The position numbers and the translations under genes were made by a program. This document shows, piece by piece, positions 28,501 through 37,983 of a stretch of 64,000 nt of DNA. The notes under the pieces were generated by a model. It saw nothing but the letters and a program-made list of their open reading frames with translations. It had not been told where the DNA came from and ran no database searches. Numbering within the stretch: position 1 is the stretch's first letter; each line of letters starts with the position of its first letter. The stretch is from UBA7672 sp030824255 (GTDB lineage: Bacteria > Pseudomonadota > Alphaproteobacteria > Caulobacterales > Hyphomonadaceae): NCBI GenBank assembly GCA_942493305.1, contig OW818686.1, positions 496,001 to 560,000 on the forward strand. Reading direction: 5' to 3'.

Positions 28501-30614
28501 GCCACATCAGCAAAACTGCCTCCGATGAACACATCCGTGCCGCCGCCCATGTCGACCACGCCATTGATCCGTCCGCCGGTGGTGTCGACGAGATCGTTCT
28601 CCTCGCCCATGTCGACAAGGCCGGTGATGACGCCTTCGTTTCGTACCGCGTCGCTGCCCAGATTCAGCAGGATATCGCCCTCGATCAGTCCGCCCGCATG
28701 ATTGTGGACAAACTGCTGCGGCCGCGTCGGCGATGACGCGAATTCGCCGCCGACAATCGCCTGATCCGCCCGGATCACCCCGTAGTTGTGAATGTTCACG
28801 ATCGTCGGGAAAGAGCCATCGTCCAGGTTCGCCGGACCTATCGTGTTGAACACGATCCCGATCGAGGTCGAATGTATGCCGCGCGAATGCGCCTCGATCA
28901 GCCCGTGGTTCTCGACCGAGCCGCCCCGGCCCAAATAGATCGCGACGGCTGTTCCATCTGCCTCCGCCAGGATCCGGCCCGAGGCTGCGTTGACAACGTT
29001 GATGTCGTTCCCGGATTCGATGGCGGCGGCATAGCCGGACCGGTTCAGGTCATGGCTCATCGTGGCCTGCGCGGAGATCGTGCCGCTATTGGTGATCGTC
29101 CGTGTGGTCGACTGGGTGAAGATCCCGCGCGCATTTCCGCCGGTCGCGCCCGCGTGGATGACCCCGCTGTTATCGAGATCGCCAGTCAGCAGTTTGACCG
29201 CCGTGGCCGTGCCGAAGATCGTATAGGCCACGCCCTGATAAGGCGAGACGCTCTCCGCGATGATGGAGCCGGAATTGATCACGCCGTCGGCGCCCGCGCC
29301 GGCCACGTCCTTGCCCATGTCGTTGTAGTGCCGGATCACGCCGGCATTGTTCAGCGTCGAGTTCTGTTGTGGGAAATTGTTGACCTGGATGGCCGGGCTG
29401 CCGCCAAAGCCGAAGTGCGGGCTGCCAGGAGGCAGGTCTATCTTGTCGACATTGATGGCGTAGATCGTCGTGCTGGCGGCAACTGTGTAGGTCCCGCCCG
29501 TCAGCCACTCCACCGTCGTGGGAACCGTCGCTTGCGGAGGTCGCGGCGCGACTGGCGTGATGATGGATGGCAGGCCGTCAAAAGCTGCCCCCGCAGCCAC
29601 GGTCTCGATACTGACCTCGTATCCGCCGAAATAGACGTGACCAGCCCTCACATCGAAATGGTAAGTCCCCGTAATTGGCGCGGTGAAGATCAGCTCGGCG
29701 CCCTCCTCGGCGCGCAACTGGCCGACGAAGAGCCCGCCCTCGCCGAACCCCGTCCCGCCATAACTGACCTCGATTTCGGCGAGAAAGCTGTGCAGCTCCG
29801 TAAACGACAGCTGCAATCGAACCGTCTGCCCGGCAACGAGATCGAAATTGAAGCGGTCGATGTCCGAAGTCGTTTCGATGACGCCGCTGGCCTGATCACC
29901 GGCCGCGTTCAGGATGCCCGGCGTTTCCGCAGGCGCGCCATAGGTGCTGACGCCGTCGGCGTAGTCATCCGTGTGAATGCTCGCGCCATAGGCATAAGGC
30001 CCCGGCTGGGAGTTGCCTGTCTGGAAGTAATAGGTGCCGGCTTCGATCGCGGTGAAATAGTTGAACTGCTCCGCATCCCCTGGTCGCATGACAGTCTCGA
30101 GCTGCTGTCCGGTGGCGCTGTAGGCGTGGAGGTAATCGGGGCCTTCGAGGACAAATGTCTCGCCAGCGGCAAGCGTAACCGCGAACCATTCGCTCTCGCT
30201 GGCGCCCAGCTCTCCAGAGCCAGTGGCGCCATGGACAAGCACAGGCAGGTTGGACACGTTGTTGGGATTGTTCCCCGTTCCCAGCGCGCCGTTCAGCGTG
30301 TAGGTCGCGCCAATTCCGATTCCGGAAACGCCGACATAGTAGGTCCCGCTTGTCGTCGCGGTGAAGCCGGCGGACTTGGTGGTAACTGTCGGATCGATAA
30401 CGCCGAAGAAGTCCACCGGCAGCGGCTGTCCCGCAGCGTCGTAAAACAGGATGCTCAGCAGCCACCACGGCCCCGACACCTCGAAATGCTGTCCCGCGAC
30501 CAGCGTGATGGCAAACCAGTCGACATCGCCATTCTCTTCGAATGTGCCGTCGATGGACCCGCCGACAGGCAACACGCCAACCGTCGTGATATTGCCCGCA
30601 AAATCGTCCGCCAT
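25581..30614 (-). CDS. Large RTX exoprotein: PPC-like domains, beta-helix and RTX repeats (RTX-1)
   Basis: The protein has 1677 residues and no N-terminal signal peptide. Residues 1-375 hold three pre-peptidase C-terminal-like beta-sandwiches ('DVDWFAITL', 'ESEWFAVTL' and 'DIDRFNFDL' mark their openings). About 395-680 and 830-1210 are imperfect beta-helix coils of 'ITNSGTI'/'VENRGVIEA' type, as in autotransporter passengers. Two RTX blocks (about 681-760 and 1218-1545) carry GGxGxDxLxGG nonapeptides that bind calcium. The C-terminal 130 residues hold the module shared with the neighbouring RTX proteins, ending 'GWNLFG'. This points to type I secretion, but no exporter is in the window. The ATG at 30614 has a GGGGA upstream; earlier in-frame codons do not fit. 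Confidence 0.85.
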   Translation of the reverse strand: MADDFAGNITTVGVLPVGGSIDGTFEENGDVDWFAITLVAGQHFEVSGPWWLLSILFYDAAGQPLPVDFFGVIDPTVTTKSAGFTATTSGTYYVGVSGIGIGATYTLNGALGTGNNPNNVSNLPVLVHGATGSGELGASESEWFAVTLAAGETFVLEGPDYLHAYSATGQQLETVMRPGDAEQFNYFTAIEAGTYYFQTGNSQPGPYAYGASIHTDDYADGVSTYGAPAETPGILNAAGDQASGVIETTSDIDRFNFDLVAGQTVRLQLSFTELHSFLAEIEVSYGGTGFGEGGLFVGQLRAEEGAELIFTAPITGTYHFDVRAGHVYFGGYEVSIETVAAGAAFDGLPSIITPVAPRPPQATVPTTVEWLTGGTYTVAASTTIYAINVDKIDLPPGSPHFGFGGSPAIQVNNFPQQNSTLNNAGVIRHYNDMGKDVAGAGADGVINSGSIIAESVSPYQGVAYTIFGTATAVKLLTGDLDNSGVIHAGATGGNARGIFTQSTTRTITNSGTISAQATMSHDLNRSGYAAAIESGNDINVVNAASGRILAEADGTAVAIYLGRGGSVENHGLIEAHSRGIHSTSIGIVFNTIGPANLDDGSFPTIVNIHNYGVIRADQAIVGGEFASSPTRPQQFVHNHAGGLIEGDILLNLGSDAVRNEGVITGLVDMGEENDLVDTTGGRINGVVDMGGGTDVFIGGSFADVARGGFGNDTLGGHGGEDLLLGGYGDDVLTGGVGADGLYGELGNDRIVTQGGDVVAGGLGNDRIETGDLTFASIAGGAGHDVWALPAGGRVMDLSIAVASNRVSGIEEIAFAGGQTVVVRSADVVTLSGARPLVLSGGATDTAYLVGAWAAGPLVELNGVSYVQFSLSGATVLVQTGMRMSMGVTPPAATGLDAVGAGAAPLPGVLPGADLAPDVFVTQGETLGDIITIGADEVWESQRGGVVLGGTHLYVDVGVINHGTLRSFGSADADIGGPTGSAYGFSGNRIDVFENSGLILASAFGAGNAEAFFGQVDSFAIENDGLVNREGGRIHALAQNGYALAIYGSSVTNAGDIFALSEAGFAVAIASSGRVENRGVIEAAGGNGAIAIDMVGTVINHGDIIAFSPETSPFFSVAITGDDGLVIENNGLIAADIAVDIAGRGYGASTLVNTGTIYGVIAKSYQQLDIAFGGLNVTNSGDIFGSIVVTDALTASTIINSGLIEGDVILGFGDDVYDGRGGTIFGVVSGGGGNDLFTGGAGGDIFEGGVGSNTLDGGDGVDGAFYGGATAGVTVSLAVAGAQNTGGAGIDTLVAIEDLYGSQFADQLTGDGVANLLWGADGNDTLNGGLGDDVLVGGQGTDVLTGGFGNDTVSAVGDTAGVTIHISGGWSLDGWGTYDTLSGLENAIGSAFNDTLVGNGQANTLVGGGGDDWIVGLEGNDVLEGGHGINVLQGGTGVDLASYASATSGLWVNMVAGVYSADGVWDVFFESIEGVRGGSGNDTLFGNDLANRLEGGVGSDALIGGLGDDVLVGEGGEDWLVGGDGNDRLIGGVNDVDVLTGGAGADTFDLGAGAGWDVAFDFNPNEDRFSLGGHTWSGFFVVDADGDGQTDDTLLGYAGGNFVALNVSGLTLAQWNALVDAPAGAEAGVMVAMEAGDPLMAPPVWGPGGYADSDLLNGLTPRLPSLLPDEPAGWNLFG
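25765..25985 (-). repeat. Shared RTX C-terminal module, copy 1
   Basis: It encodes 'TFDLGAGAGWDVAFDF' through 'TLAQWNALV'. This is the most divergent of the four typical copies; the match to copies 2-5 is clear in protein and DNA. Confidence 0.8.
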
Positions 30615-30739
30615 GCGCGTCCCCCGATCAGTTCCGGGGGCGGCAAATCCAGAGGCCCTCCCCACCGGATTTCTCGGCTGGCAGGCGCCCCAAGTCAACG
30701 CCCCGGCAGGCGTGCGGGACAGCGCCAATTCCCCGAAAT

Positions 30740-30773
30740 CCAGACATTACCGGCGTAGCAAGGCAATGTCTGG
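30740..30773. repeat. Perfect 9-bp inverted repeat between RTX-2 and RTX-1
   Basis: CCAGACATT (30740-30748) and AATGTCTGG (30765-30773) are separated by 16 bases. They lie in the 230-base gap after the RTX-2 stop and 126-159 bases upstream of the RTX-1 start. There is no T-run after it on either strand, so it is more like an operator or mRNA hairpin than a classic terminator. Confidence 0.5.
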
Positions 30774-30844
30774 TTTGCAGAAACATCACAGTCCGGCGGC
30801 AACGAGGTTTCACGCCCACGCAACGCGTCTGCGGAACGGGTGCG

Positions 30845-33800
30845 TCAGCCGAAAAGTGACCAGCCGTATGGGCCGTCAGGCTCGATGGCCAACAGATAGG
30901 GCTCCAGCTCGCGTACATCCGCCGGCGTGTTGTCCCACGCCGGTTCCATGCCCCCATCCCCGCCAGCAACAGCCGCGAGCAGGTCTTCATCCTTCGCCGC
31001 AAGCGCGTCGCCATCGTCAGCGCCTGCAGGCGCCACGATCAGCGCATTCCACTGATCGAGCGTCAGCCCCGAGACGTTCAGCGCGACGAAGTTCCCGCCC
31101 GCATAGCCGAGCAGCGTGTCGTCGGTCTGTCCGTCGCCGTCCGCATCGATCGTGAAGAAGCCTGACCACGTATGGCCGCCAAGCGAGAACCTGTCCTGCG
31201 CCGTGTTGAAGTCGAAAGCCACATCCCAACCGGCATTCGTTCCAAGATCGAACGTATCTGCGCCCGCGCCGCCGGTCAGCACGTCAACGCCAGCGCCGCC
31301 CATGATCCAGTCGTCGCCCTCGCCGCCGACCAGCCAGTCATTGCCGAGACCGCCGATCAGCCTGTCATTGCCCAGCCCGCCGATCAGCGCATCATTCCCG
31401 CCATTCCCGTCGAGCCAGTTGTCGCCCGCATTGCCGAAGATCGTGTCGTTGGCATTGGCCCCCCGCACGCCTTCGATGGAGGCGTCGAAGACATCCCACG
31501 ACAGGATGTCGTGATAGACGCCTGCCGTCATGTCGATCCATAGGTCGCGAATGTTCGTGAAGAAGCCTGTCTCGTAAGAGACAATATCCAGACCCTCGCC
31601 ACCGATCAGGACATTCACGCCGCTCGCCGCGCCCTCCAGCACATCGTCGCCAGCGCCGCCATCCAGCCAATCGTCGCCGCCTTCGCCGCGCAGATAATCG
31701 TCACCCGCACCACCGAGGATGATGTCATTGCCGACATTTCCGAGGAAAAAATTGTCGCCGTCATTGCCGATCAGCGTGTCATCGAACCAGCTGCCCATCG
31801 CGCCCTCGGTCGAGGCATCGAACACATTCCAGATAGCGCCTGACGAATAGACACCCGCCCGCATATCCACCCAAACCGGCTGAGGGGCCAATTCCAGGGA
31901 CATCACATCCATGCCCTCGCCGCCGGATAGCACATTGTAACCCGCGCCGCCGACGAGGATATCGTCCCCTGCACCGCCGGTAAGCGTGTCATCGCCATCG
32001 CCGCCATCGAGCGTGTTGGCCAGCGCGTTGCCGGTGAGACTGTCGTTGAACGCGGAGCCGATGAGATTCTCGATCCCCACGAACGTGTCGAACCCTTCCG
32101 CGCCCGCAGCCTGCGCCGTGGTGATGGCGAGGCTGATCGCGACAGCCGTCGTGCTGCCGGCATAGCTCGCGGCGTCCATGCCCGCGCCGCCATCCAGCAG
32201 ATCATCGCCCAGCCCGCCGAGCAGGACGTCATTGCCGCCGCTGCCGAATAGCGTGTCGTCGCCAGCATTGCCTGCAAGACGATTGTCCTCGAAATTTCCG
32301 GTGAGGGAATCCGCAAACGCCGAACCGGCCAGGTGGCCAATCGCAATGAGCGTGTCGCGCGTGCCCCATCCATCCTGCGCAAATCCCGTGGCGAGATTCA
32401 CCATAACGCCCGCAATGTCCTCGCTGTAGGAGGCGGTGTTCGAAGCCCCCCCGCCGCCTTCCAGCCTGTCATTGCCTTGCCCGCCTTCGAGCACGTCTTC
32501 TGCTGCGCCAACGCCGAACCCGTCGCCCATCAGAATGTCATCGCCGTCGCCGCCATGGAGCGTGTCGGCGCCATCATAGCCGTTGAGCAGATCGTCGCCC
32601 GCATCGCCGCGCAGGATATCATCGCCCCAATCTCCCATGAGATCGTCGTTGCCGCCGCCGCCCGACATGATGTCGTCGCCCGCGCCGGTCGACAGCCTGT
32701 CGGCAAAGTCGGTTCCGATGACGGTTATCCGCTCCAGGCCATTCGACAGCGCATAGCGGACGGTCTCGACGTTGAGCACGGTGATGCCCGGCGGCGGGCC
32801 AAGCCTGAAGTCATAGACCGGCAAGGCAAGCACCGGGTCGTAGACCGAGATGATCGCAGTATCATCGCCATCCCCGCCATCGATCACATCGCCAGCCGTG
32901 GCGAGGATGGTCAGTGTGTCGTTGCCAGCGCCGCCATTGATGATGTCCGCCGCATAAAGGCCGCTTCCGAAATCACCGTCATTGTCGGTGATGAAATCAT
33001 CGCCATCGCCGCCGTAAATGCTGTCGGCGCCGCCGCCCGAAAGGATCGTGTCGCTGCCGATGCCGCCATACACGGTGTCGGCGCCGGTGGTTCCCCAGAG
33101 ATGAAGGCGCTCGATGCTCGTTAGCGACACGTTGAAGATCACGGCGCTTCCGGTGCGCAGGTCGATCGTGTAGGCCCCCGCCGACATATCATTCGCGATG
33201 ATGAGGAAGTCCGTCCCCGTCCCTCCATCGAACGAGACAGCAGCGCCGGCCTGGGTTCCGGCGGAGAGTTCTAGCTGGTCGTCGCCACCGCCGCCTTCCA
33301 TCACGACGTTCGCGCCGCCGAACAGGGCGAACACATCATTGCCCTCGCCGCCGCGCGCCGTGGCGTTGGAGCCGTTGATCCCGAAATGGTCATTGTTGCC
33401 GCGGCCATCATAGATGCCCGGCAGGTAGACCGCGAAGCTGTCCATGAACTCAGCGCCGCTGAATTCAAGGTATTCAAACCCGGCATAGCTTGTCATGCCG
33501 GGGCTCATGCCGTTGCCGAGACTGGCGGGTCCTGACCATCCGGCGAAATCGACGATCAGGCGGTCATGACCTTCGCCGCCATCATAGCGGTCGCCGCCCG
33601 AGGCGTAGATGATGTCGTCGCCAGCTTCGCCATAGAGTTCGTCGACATCGCCCGCATCGCCATCCGCATGGATGGTGTCGTCGTCTTCTCCGCCATAGAT
33701 CAGGTCGCCGCCCGCCCCGCCTGTCAGCACGTCGTCGCCGTCCATGCCGTAGATCAGCCCGTTCCATGCGCCGAGCGCGAACGTGTCTGCGAAGGATGTG

Positions 33801-34507
33801 CCGACAAGACCGATCGCCTCGATGCTGATCAGCGAACCGCCCCCCGGCACGGACAGGATCGTTCCCGGCGTGTAGGCGCTCAGGTCCCACGTGATCCCGG
33901 CGCCCGCGCCAGCGAATACGACGACCGCGACATCGATGTCCTCGCCGCCATCGAGAATATCGCCCGCCGTGCCGGCAAGAAAGTCGAAGCCAGCGCCGCC
34001 ATTCAACTTGTCCTGATCGCCGAACACCGCGTCATCGTACAGATAGTCGTTGCCGTCGCCGCCATGGATGACGTCATCGCCCGCACCGCCCCCGCCAAGA
34101 TCGTCGCCTGTGCCGAGATCGATGAGATCATCGCCATCAGAGCCAAGAAAATCGTCATGCCCGGCCACAAGAAGCGCGGGCTGGTTGATGAGATCGGCAA
34201 TGCTGAGCCCGTGCGCGCCCATGCCGGCGAAGCTGGCGACGGGCTGTCCGGCGGCGTCATAGACATTGACCGCGTCGACCACGCCGGTCGGAATGCCGAC
34301 GCCAGCGAACGTCGAATCCGGATCGACCGCGAACTCGATCCGCGCAATCGCCCCGGATGGCGTAATGAGGGTGACGACGAACAGCGTCGGGGTCGATTGC
34401 GTGACGGTGTAGGTGTTCGGGTTCTGCAGAAGCCGCAGGAAATTCTGGGGGCCAGCCGCCGAATCCGCATCGAAGGCGAACGGTTGGTAGAAATCGGTAA
34501 TCGGCAA
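30845..34507 (-). CDS. RTX calcium-binding exoprotein (RTX-2)
   Basis: The 1220-residue protein is RTX repeats from about residue 120 to 1085, with interspersed 90-residue units containing 'WVDMRAGVY' and 'IEGVRG' type segments. The N-terminal 120 residues are homologous to those of RTX-5 (shared 'NFLR', 'IYDAAG/IYNSAG' and 'DDFLGS' landmarks). The C-terminus carries the shared module and ends 'GWSLFG'. No signal peptide is present, consistent with type I secretion. I chose TTG at 34507 because a G-rich ribosome site lies 5 bases upstream and the resulting N-terminus ('LPITDFY') aligns with RTX-5 'MSLITNY'. Another TTG at 34537 is possible. Function is unknown: adhesin, S-layer-like or matrix protein. 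Confidence 0.85.
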   Translation of the reverse strand: MPITDFYQPFAFDADSAAGPQNFLRLLQNPNTYTVTQSTPTLFVVTLITPSGAIARIEFAVDPDSTFAGVGIPTGVVDAVNVYDAAGQPVASFAGMGAHGLSIADLINQPALLVAGHDDFLGSDGDDLIDLGTGDDLGGGGAGDDVIHGGDGNDYLYDDAVFGDQDKLNGGAGFDFLAGTAGDILDGGEDIDVAVVVFAGAGAGITWDLSAYTPGTILSVPGGGSLISIEAIGLVGTSFADTFALGAWNGLIYGMDGDDVLTGGAGGDLIYGGEDDDTIHADGDAGDVDELYGEAGDDIIYASGGDRYDGGEGHDRLIVDFAGWSGPASLGNGMSPGMTSYAGFEYLEFSGAEFMDSFAVYLPGIYDGRGNNDHFGINGSNATARGGEGNDVFALFGGANVVMEGGGGDDQLELSAGTQAGAAVSFDGGTGTDFLIIANDMSAGAYTIDLRTGSAVIFNVSLTSIERLHLWGTTGADTVYGGIGSDTILSGGGADSIYGGDGDDFITDNDGDFGSGLYAADIINGGAGNDTLTILATAGDVIDGGDGDDTAIISVYDPVLALPVYDFRLGPPPGITVLNVETVRYALSNGLERITVIGTDFADRLSTGAGDDIMSGGGGNDDLMGDWGDDILRGDAGDDLLNGYDGADTLHGGDGDDILMGDGFGVGAAEDVLEGGQGNDRLEGGGGASNTASYSEDIAGVMVNLATGFAQDGWGTRDTLIAIGHLAGSAFADSLTGNFEDNRLAGNAGDDTLFGSGGNDVLLGGLGDDLLDGGAGMDAASYAGSTTAVAISLAITTAQAAGAEGFDTFVGIENLIGSAFNDSLTGNALANTLDGGDGDDTLTGGAGDDILVGGAGYNVLSGGEGMDVMSLELAPQPVWVDMRAGVYSSGAIWNVFDASTEGAMGSWFDDTLIGNDGDNFFLGNVGNDIILGGAGDDYLRGEGGDDWLDGGAGDDVLEGAASGVNVLIGGEGLDIVSYETGFFTNIRDLWIDMTAGVYHDILSWDVFDASIEGVRGANANDTIFGNAGDNWLDGNGGNDALIGGLGNDRLIGGLGNDWLVGGEGDDWIMGGAGVDVLTGGAGADTFDLGTNAGWDVAFDFNTAQDRFSLGGHTWSGFFTIDADGDGQTDDTLLGYAGGNFVALNVSGLTLDQWNALIVAPAGADDGDALAAKDEDLLAAVAGGDGGMEPAWDNTPADVRELEPYLLAIEPDGPYGWSLFG
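31040..31270 (-). repeat. Shared RTX C-terminal module, copy 2
   Basis: Nearly identical in DNA to copy 3. The similarity continues through the whole 3' end down to the stop codon, about 400 bases in total. Confidence 0.85.
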
Positions 34508-34662
34508 GGTTGCCCCCCTCTGGTCCCACGCTCCCAACCCTGGGGCATCGCCATAGTCATGTGGGAGCTGACGCTACGCAAGAGCCTCGATAACACCGTC
34601 ATAAGACGATTTCACGTCGGCTCAGCAAAGCCATGAGCGCGCGTTCTTTTATCGGCCCGCCA

Positions 34663-37600
34663 TCAGCCGAAAAGAGACCAGCCGGACGCGCCGTCAGGCT
34701 CGATGGTCAACAGATAGGGCTCCAGCTCGCGTACATCCGCAGGCGTGTTGTCGCACGCCAGTTCCATGCCCTCATCCCCGCCAGCAACAGCCGCGAGCAG
34801 GTCCTCATCCTTCGCCGCAAGCGCGTCGCCATCGTCAGCGCCTGCAGGCGCCACGATCAGCGCATTCCACTGATCGAGCGTCAGCCCCGAGACGTTCAGC
34901 GCGACGAAGTTCCCGCCCGCATAGCCGAGCAGCGTGTCGTCGGTCTGTCCGTCGCCATCCGCATCGATCGTGAAGAAGCCTGACCACGTATGGCCGCCGA
35001 GCGAGAACCTGTCCTGCGCCGCATTGAAGTCGAAAGCCACATCCCAGCCGGCACTTGTTCCCAGATCGAAAGTATCAGCCCCCACCCCGCCGGTGAGAAC
35101 ATCAACATCATTGACGCCGCCCATGATCCAGTCATCGCCATCGCCGCCCACGAGCCAGTCTTCGCCTTGGCCGCCTTCGAGACGATCTGCCCCTGCGCCG
35201 CCAATGAGAGCATCCGCACCGAGCCCGCCACGCAGCGTGTTGTTCGCGGCGCTACCGAAGATCGTGTCATTCCCCGATCCGCCCAGCACGCCTTCGATGG
35301 ATTCGAAGAACACGTCCCACACATTGGTGTCGGAGTAGACGCCGGCATTCATGTCGATCCAGAGATTTGCGGTTGAGGATGCGTAGGAGGCGAGATCCAC
35401 GCCCGCGCCGCCGATCAGCACGTTGATACCGATGCCGCCTTCCAGCACATCGTCGCCGTCGCCGCCGTCGAGCCAGTCATCGCCCCAGAAGCCGACAAGT
35501 TCGTCATTGCCGCCCCGGCCGATCAGCGTGTCATTTCCGCTCAGCCCGTTCAGCATGTTGTCGGCGGCATTGCCAAACAGCGTATCGTTGTCGACGCCAG
35601 TCCCGACGTTCTCGATGGATTGCAGGGAAACCCAACCTGAATTGGCCTCACTTCCATAGGCATAGACGCCTACATCGAGATCCAGATAAACAGGCCCGGC
35701 GTACTGACCGAAAACGATCGTATCAGAACCATCCCCGCCAATGACGGTTTTGACGCCAGCCCATCCGAGAAGGAAGCGATCATCCCCAGCGCCTCCATCC
35801 ATCCACTCGTCGCCATGGCTGTCATGGATCTCGTCGTCGCCATCCCCAGCAATGATCACGTCATTGCCGAAGCCGCCGTCAAGTGAGTCGCTGCCATGGC
35901 CGCCATGAAGCTCGTCATTCCCACCTTCGCCAATCAGCACATCAGTGCTGCCGCCGCCAACAGCGTAATCATCGCCCTCGCCGCCTCTGATTGAATCGGC
36001 AAGCGCGCCGCCGATGATGGAATCATTGCCGCTGCCGCCCTGAAAGGCGATGCTTTCCATGCCGGAGAATGTCGTGCCGTCGGCGAGCGTCACCAAGCCC
36101 GCCGCCCCGATATCGAGGGCAACTGAGACTGACGTCGCAAGACGGTGCAGAACGAGCGTGTCGCTACCTTCGCCGCCGGTAATAGCGTCGCCGGCCGCGA
36201 AACTGACGATCTGGTCGTCGCCCGCGCCGCCGTCGAGAACGTTGCTGTCGAGACTGACCTCAGAGTCATCGCCCTGAACATGATCGTCGCCGTCGCCACC
36301 GGTCAGCGTGTCGCTGCCGGCGCCGCCGCGCAACTGGTCGTCGCCATCACCGCCGATCAGCGTATCATCGCCGCCGCCGCCCCAGAAATTGTCGTTGCCG
36401 CCCCTGCCATCGGCCCAGTCCACCCCATCTCCACCGGAGATGATATCGCCATGGATGCCGCCGGTCAGTGTGATGGAACCGGTGGCGCCAACATAGAATT
36501 CCACCGACTCAACGTTCTGGATCGTCGAGCCATCGCCGATATCTACTGCACCAGCCGTGGAGGCGGTGAGATCGACGACGAAGTTGATCGCAGCGTCCCA
36601 GCGCTGGATCTGGACAGAGTCTCGCCCATCGCCGCCATTGATCACATCAATGCCGCCGCTGCTGATGATGTGGTCATCGCCAGCGCCGCCAACCAGCGTG
36701 TCGCTGTCAGTTTCCCCGCTTGAGAAAGCGTCTTCCAGGCGATCATCGCCGTCGCCGCCGTCGAGATGGTCTTCGCCCTGCCAGCCCTGGAGCTGATCAT
36801 TGCCGGCGCCGCCAGCGATCACGTCATCGCCTTGCTGGCCGTTCAGCCCATCGTCCCCATCGCCGCCCGTCAGCTGGTCGTCGCCCTCTCCGCCATTGAA
36901 GGATGCCCATCCCGCTCCCGTGAAGCCGAACGTGTCGTTGCCGGCGCCGCCATAGATCGTGAGCTGCTCGATGCCTGATATCTGCGTGCCATCGGAGAGC
37001 GTGGTGGCGCCGCCAGACACGATCTGGGCGGTGATGTTACCAGTTACGCCAAGAAAGCTGAGTTCCAGCGTGTCGGTTCCGATGCCGCCATCGATCGTGT
37101 CCCCGTGGGCGTCGCTGCTGATACGGTCATTCCCGGCGCCGCCGAGAAGGGTATCAGGCTCGGTAAAGGCAATGTTGCCTTCAGTGCTCTGCAACAGGTC
37201 GTCGCCGTCACCGCCTTCCAGATGATCCGCCCCGTTGCCGCTGTGCAGATTGTCGTCGCCGGCGTCGCCGTAGACAAAATCATTGCCCTCGCCGCCGGTG
37301 ATGATGTCGCCATTGTTGCCGCCGCGCAGCGTATCCCCGCCGTCGCCGCCATCGAGAATGTCGTTGCCGTCGCGGCCATTCAGCTGGTCGTTCCCCAGGC
37401 CGCCCGTCAGGCGGTCGTTGAAGGCCGCGCCGCTGAAGATGTCGTTGCCCGACCCGCCCGTGATCTGGGCTTCCTCTATGCCGTTGACCTGGCTGCCGTC
37501 GCCCGCGACGGTCACCGTGCCGAAGGCGGAGGCTGCGATATCAAGCGTCAGATTGGCGGTCGACAAGGAGCGATTGAAGACGAGAATATCTCGCCCCGCG

Positions 37601-37941
37601 CCGCCGATGATGACATCCACGCCTGAATTGCTGTTGATGCGGTCATCGCCAGCGCCGCCATTCAGCGTGTCGGCGTCGTTGTCGCCCTGCGATCCGTCGG
37701 TAATGAAATCCGCGCCGTCATTGCCGCTGACGTTGTCGTTTCCGGAGCCGCCATTGAGGAAGTCGTTTCCGTCGCCGCCGTTCACGGTGTCGACGCCGGG
37801 ACCTCCATTCAGGAAGTCATTCCCGCCAACGCCATTCAGCGTATCATTGCCCTCGCCGCCGTCAGCGTTCTCATCCGTGCTGTTGCCGATGAACGTGTCG
37901 TCGCCGCTTGTGGGGCCAGACCCCGGAACCCACGTTCCCAT
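34663..37941 (-). CDS. RTX calcium-binding exoprotein (RTX-3)
   Basis: The 1092-residue protein is RTX repeat almost from the first residue (GGxGNDxLxG arrays from about 10 to 950), interrupted by short beta units around 'TLDIAASAFGTVTVAGDG'-like segments. It ends with the shared C-terminal module and 'GWSLFG'. There is no distinct N-terminal domain, unlike RTX-2, -4, -5 and -6. The ATG at 37941 follows GGGAGG at 7 bases. It lies 42 bases downstream of the RTX-4 stop, suggesting co-transcription. Likely calcium-folded after type I secretion; a binding or structural role is inferred only. Confidence 0.85.
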   Translation of the reverse strand: MGTWVPGSGPTSGDDTFIGNSTDENADGGEGNDTLNGVGGNDFLNGGPGVDTVNGGDGNDFLNGGSGNDNVSGNDGADFITDGSQGDNDADTLNGGAGDDRINSNSGVDVIIGGAGRDILVFNRSLSTANLTLDIAASAFGTVTVAGDGSQVNGIEEAQITGGSGNDIFSGAAFNDRLTGGLGNDQLNGRDGNDILDGGDGGDTLRGGNNGDIITGGEGNDFVYGDAGDDNLHSGNGADHLEGGDGDDLLQSTEGNIAFTEPDTLLGGAGNDRISSDAHGDTIDGGIGTDTLELSFLGVTGNITAQIVSGGATTLSDGTQISGIEQLTIYGGAGNDTFGFTGAGWASFNGGEGDDQLTGGDGDDGLNGQQGDDVIAGGAGNDQLQGWQGEDHLDGGDGDDRLEDAFSSGETDSDTLVGGAGDDHIISSGGIDVINGGDGRDSVQIQRWDAAINFVVDLTASTAGAVDIGDGSTIQNVESVEFYVGATGSITLTGGIHGDIISGGDGVDWADGRGGNDNFWGGGGDDTLIGGDGDDQLRGGAGSDTLTGGDGDDHVQGDDSEVSLDSNVLDGGAGDDQIVSFAAGDAITGGEGSDTLVLHRLATSVSVALDIGAAGLVTLADGTTFSGMESIAFQGGSGNDSIIGGALADSIRGGEGDDYAVGGGSTDVLIGEGGNDELHGGHGSDSLDGGFGNDVIIAGDGDDEIHDSHGDEWMDGGAGDDRFLLGWAGVKTVIGGDGSDTIVFGQYAGPVYLDLDVGVYAYGSEANSGWVSLQSIENVGTGVDNDTLFGNAADNMLNGLSGNDTLIGRGGNDELVGFWGDDWLDGGDGDDVLEGGIGINVLIGGAGVDLASYASSTANLWIDMNAGVYSDTNVWDVFFESIEGVLGGSGNDTIFGSAANNTLRGGLGADALIGGAGADRLEGGQGEDWLVGGDGDDWIMGGVNDVDVLTGGVGADTFDLGTSAGWDVAFDFNAAQDRFSLGGHTWSGFFTIDADGDGQTDDTLLGYAGGNFVALNVSGLTLDQWNALIVAPAGADDGDALAAKDEDLLAAVAGGDEGMELACDNTPADVRELEPYLLTIEPDGASGWSLFG
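34858..35088 (-). repeat. Shared RTX C-terminal module, copy 3
   Basis: Close to base-for-base the same as copy 2 over this segment and onwards to the stop codon, with only scattered substitutions. Confidence 0.85.
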
Positions 37942-37983
37942 GCACGCCTCCCAACCAACCTGTCGCTGGAATCTAGCCGACGC

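Noticed and set aside
28788..30758. Long plus-strand open frames opposite the RTX, PKS and NRPS genes (for example 656 residues here)
   Set aside because: They are antisense shadows of high-GC genes: no domain similarity, arginine/alanine-rich composition, and frames that follow the third-codon bias of the minus-strand genes.
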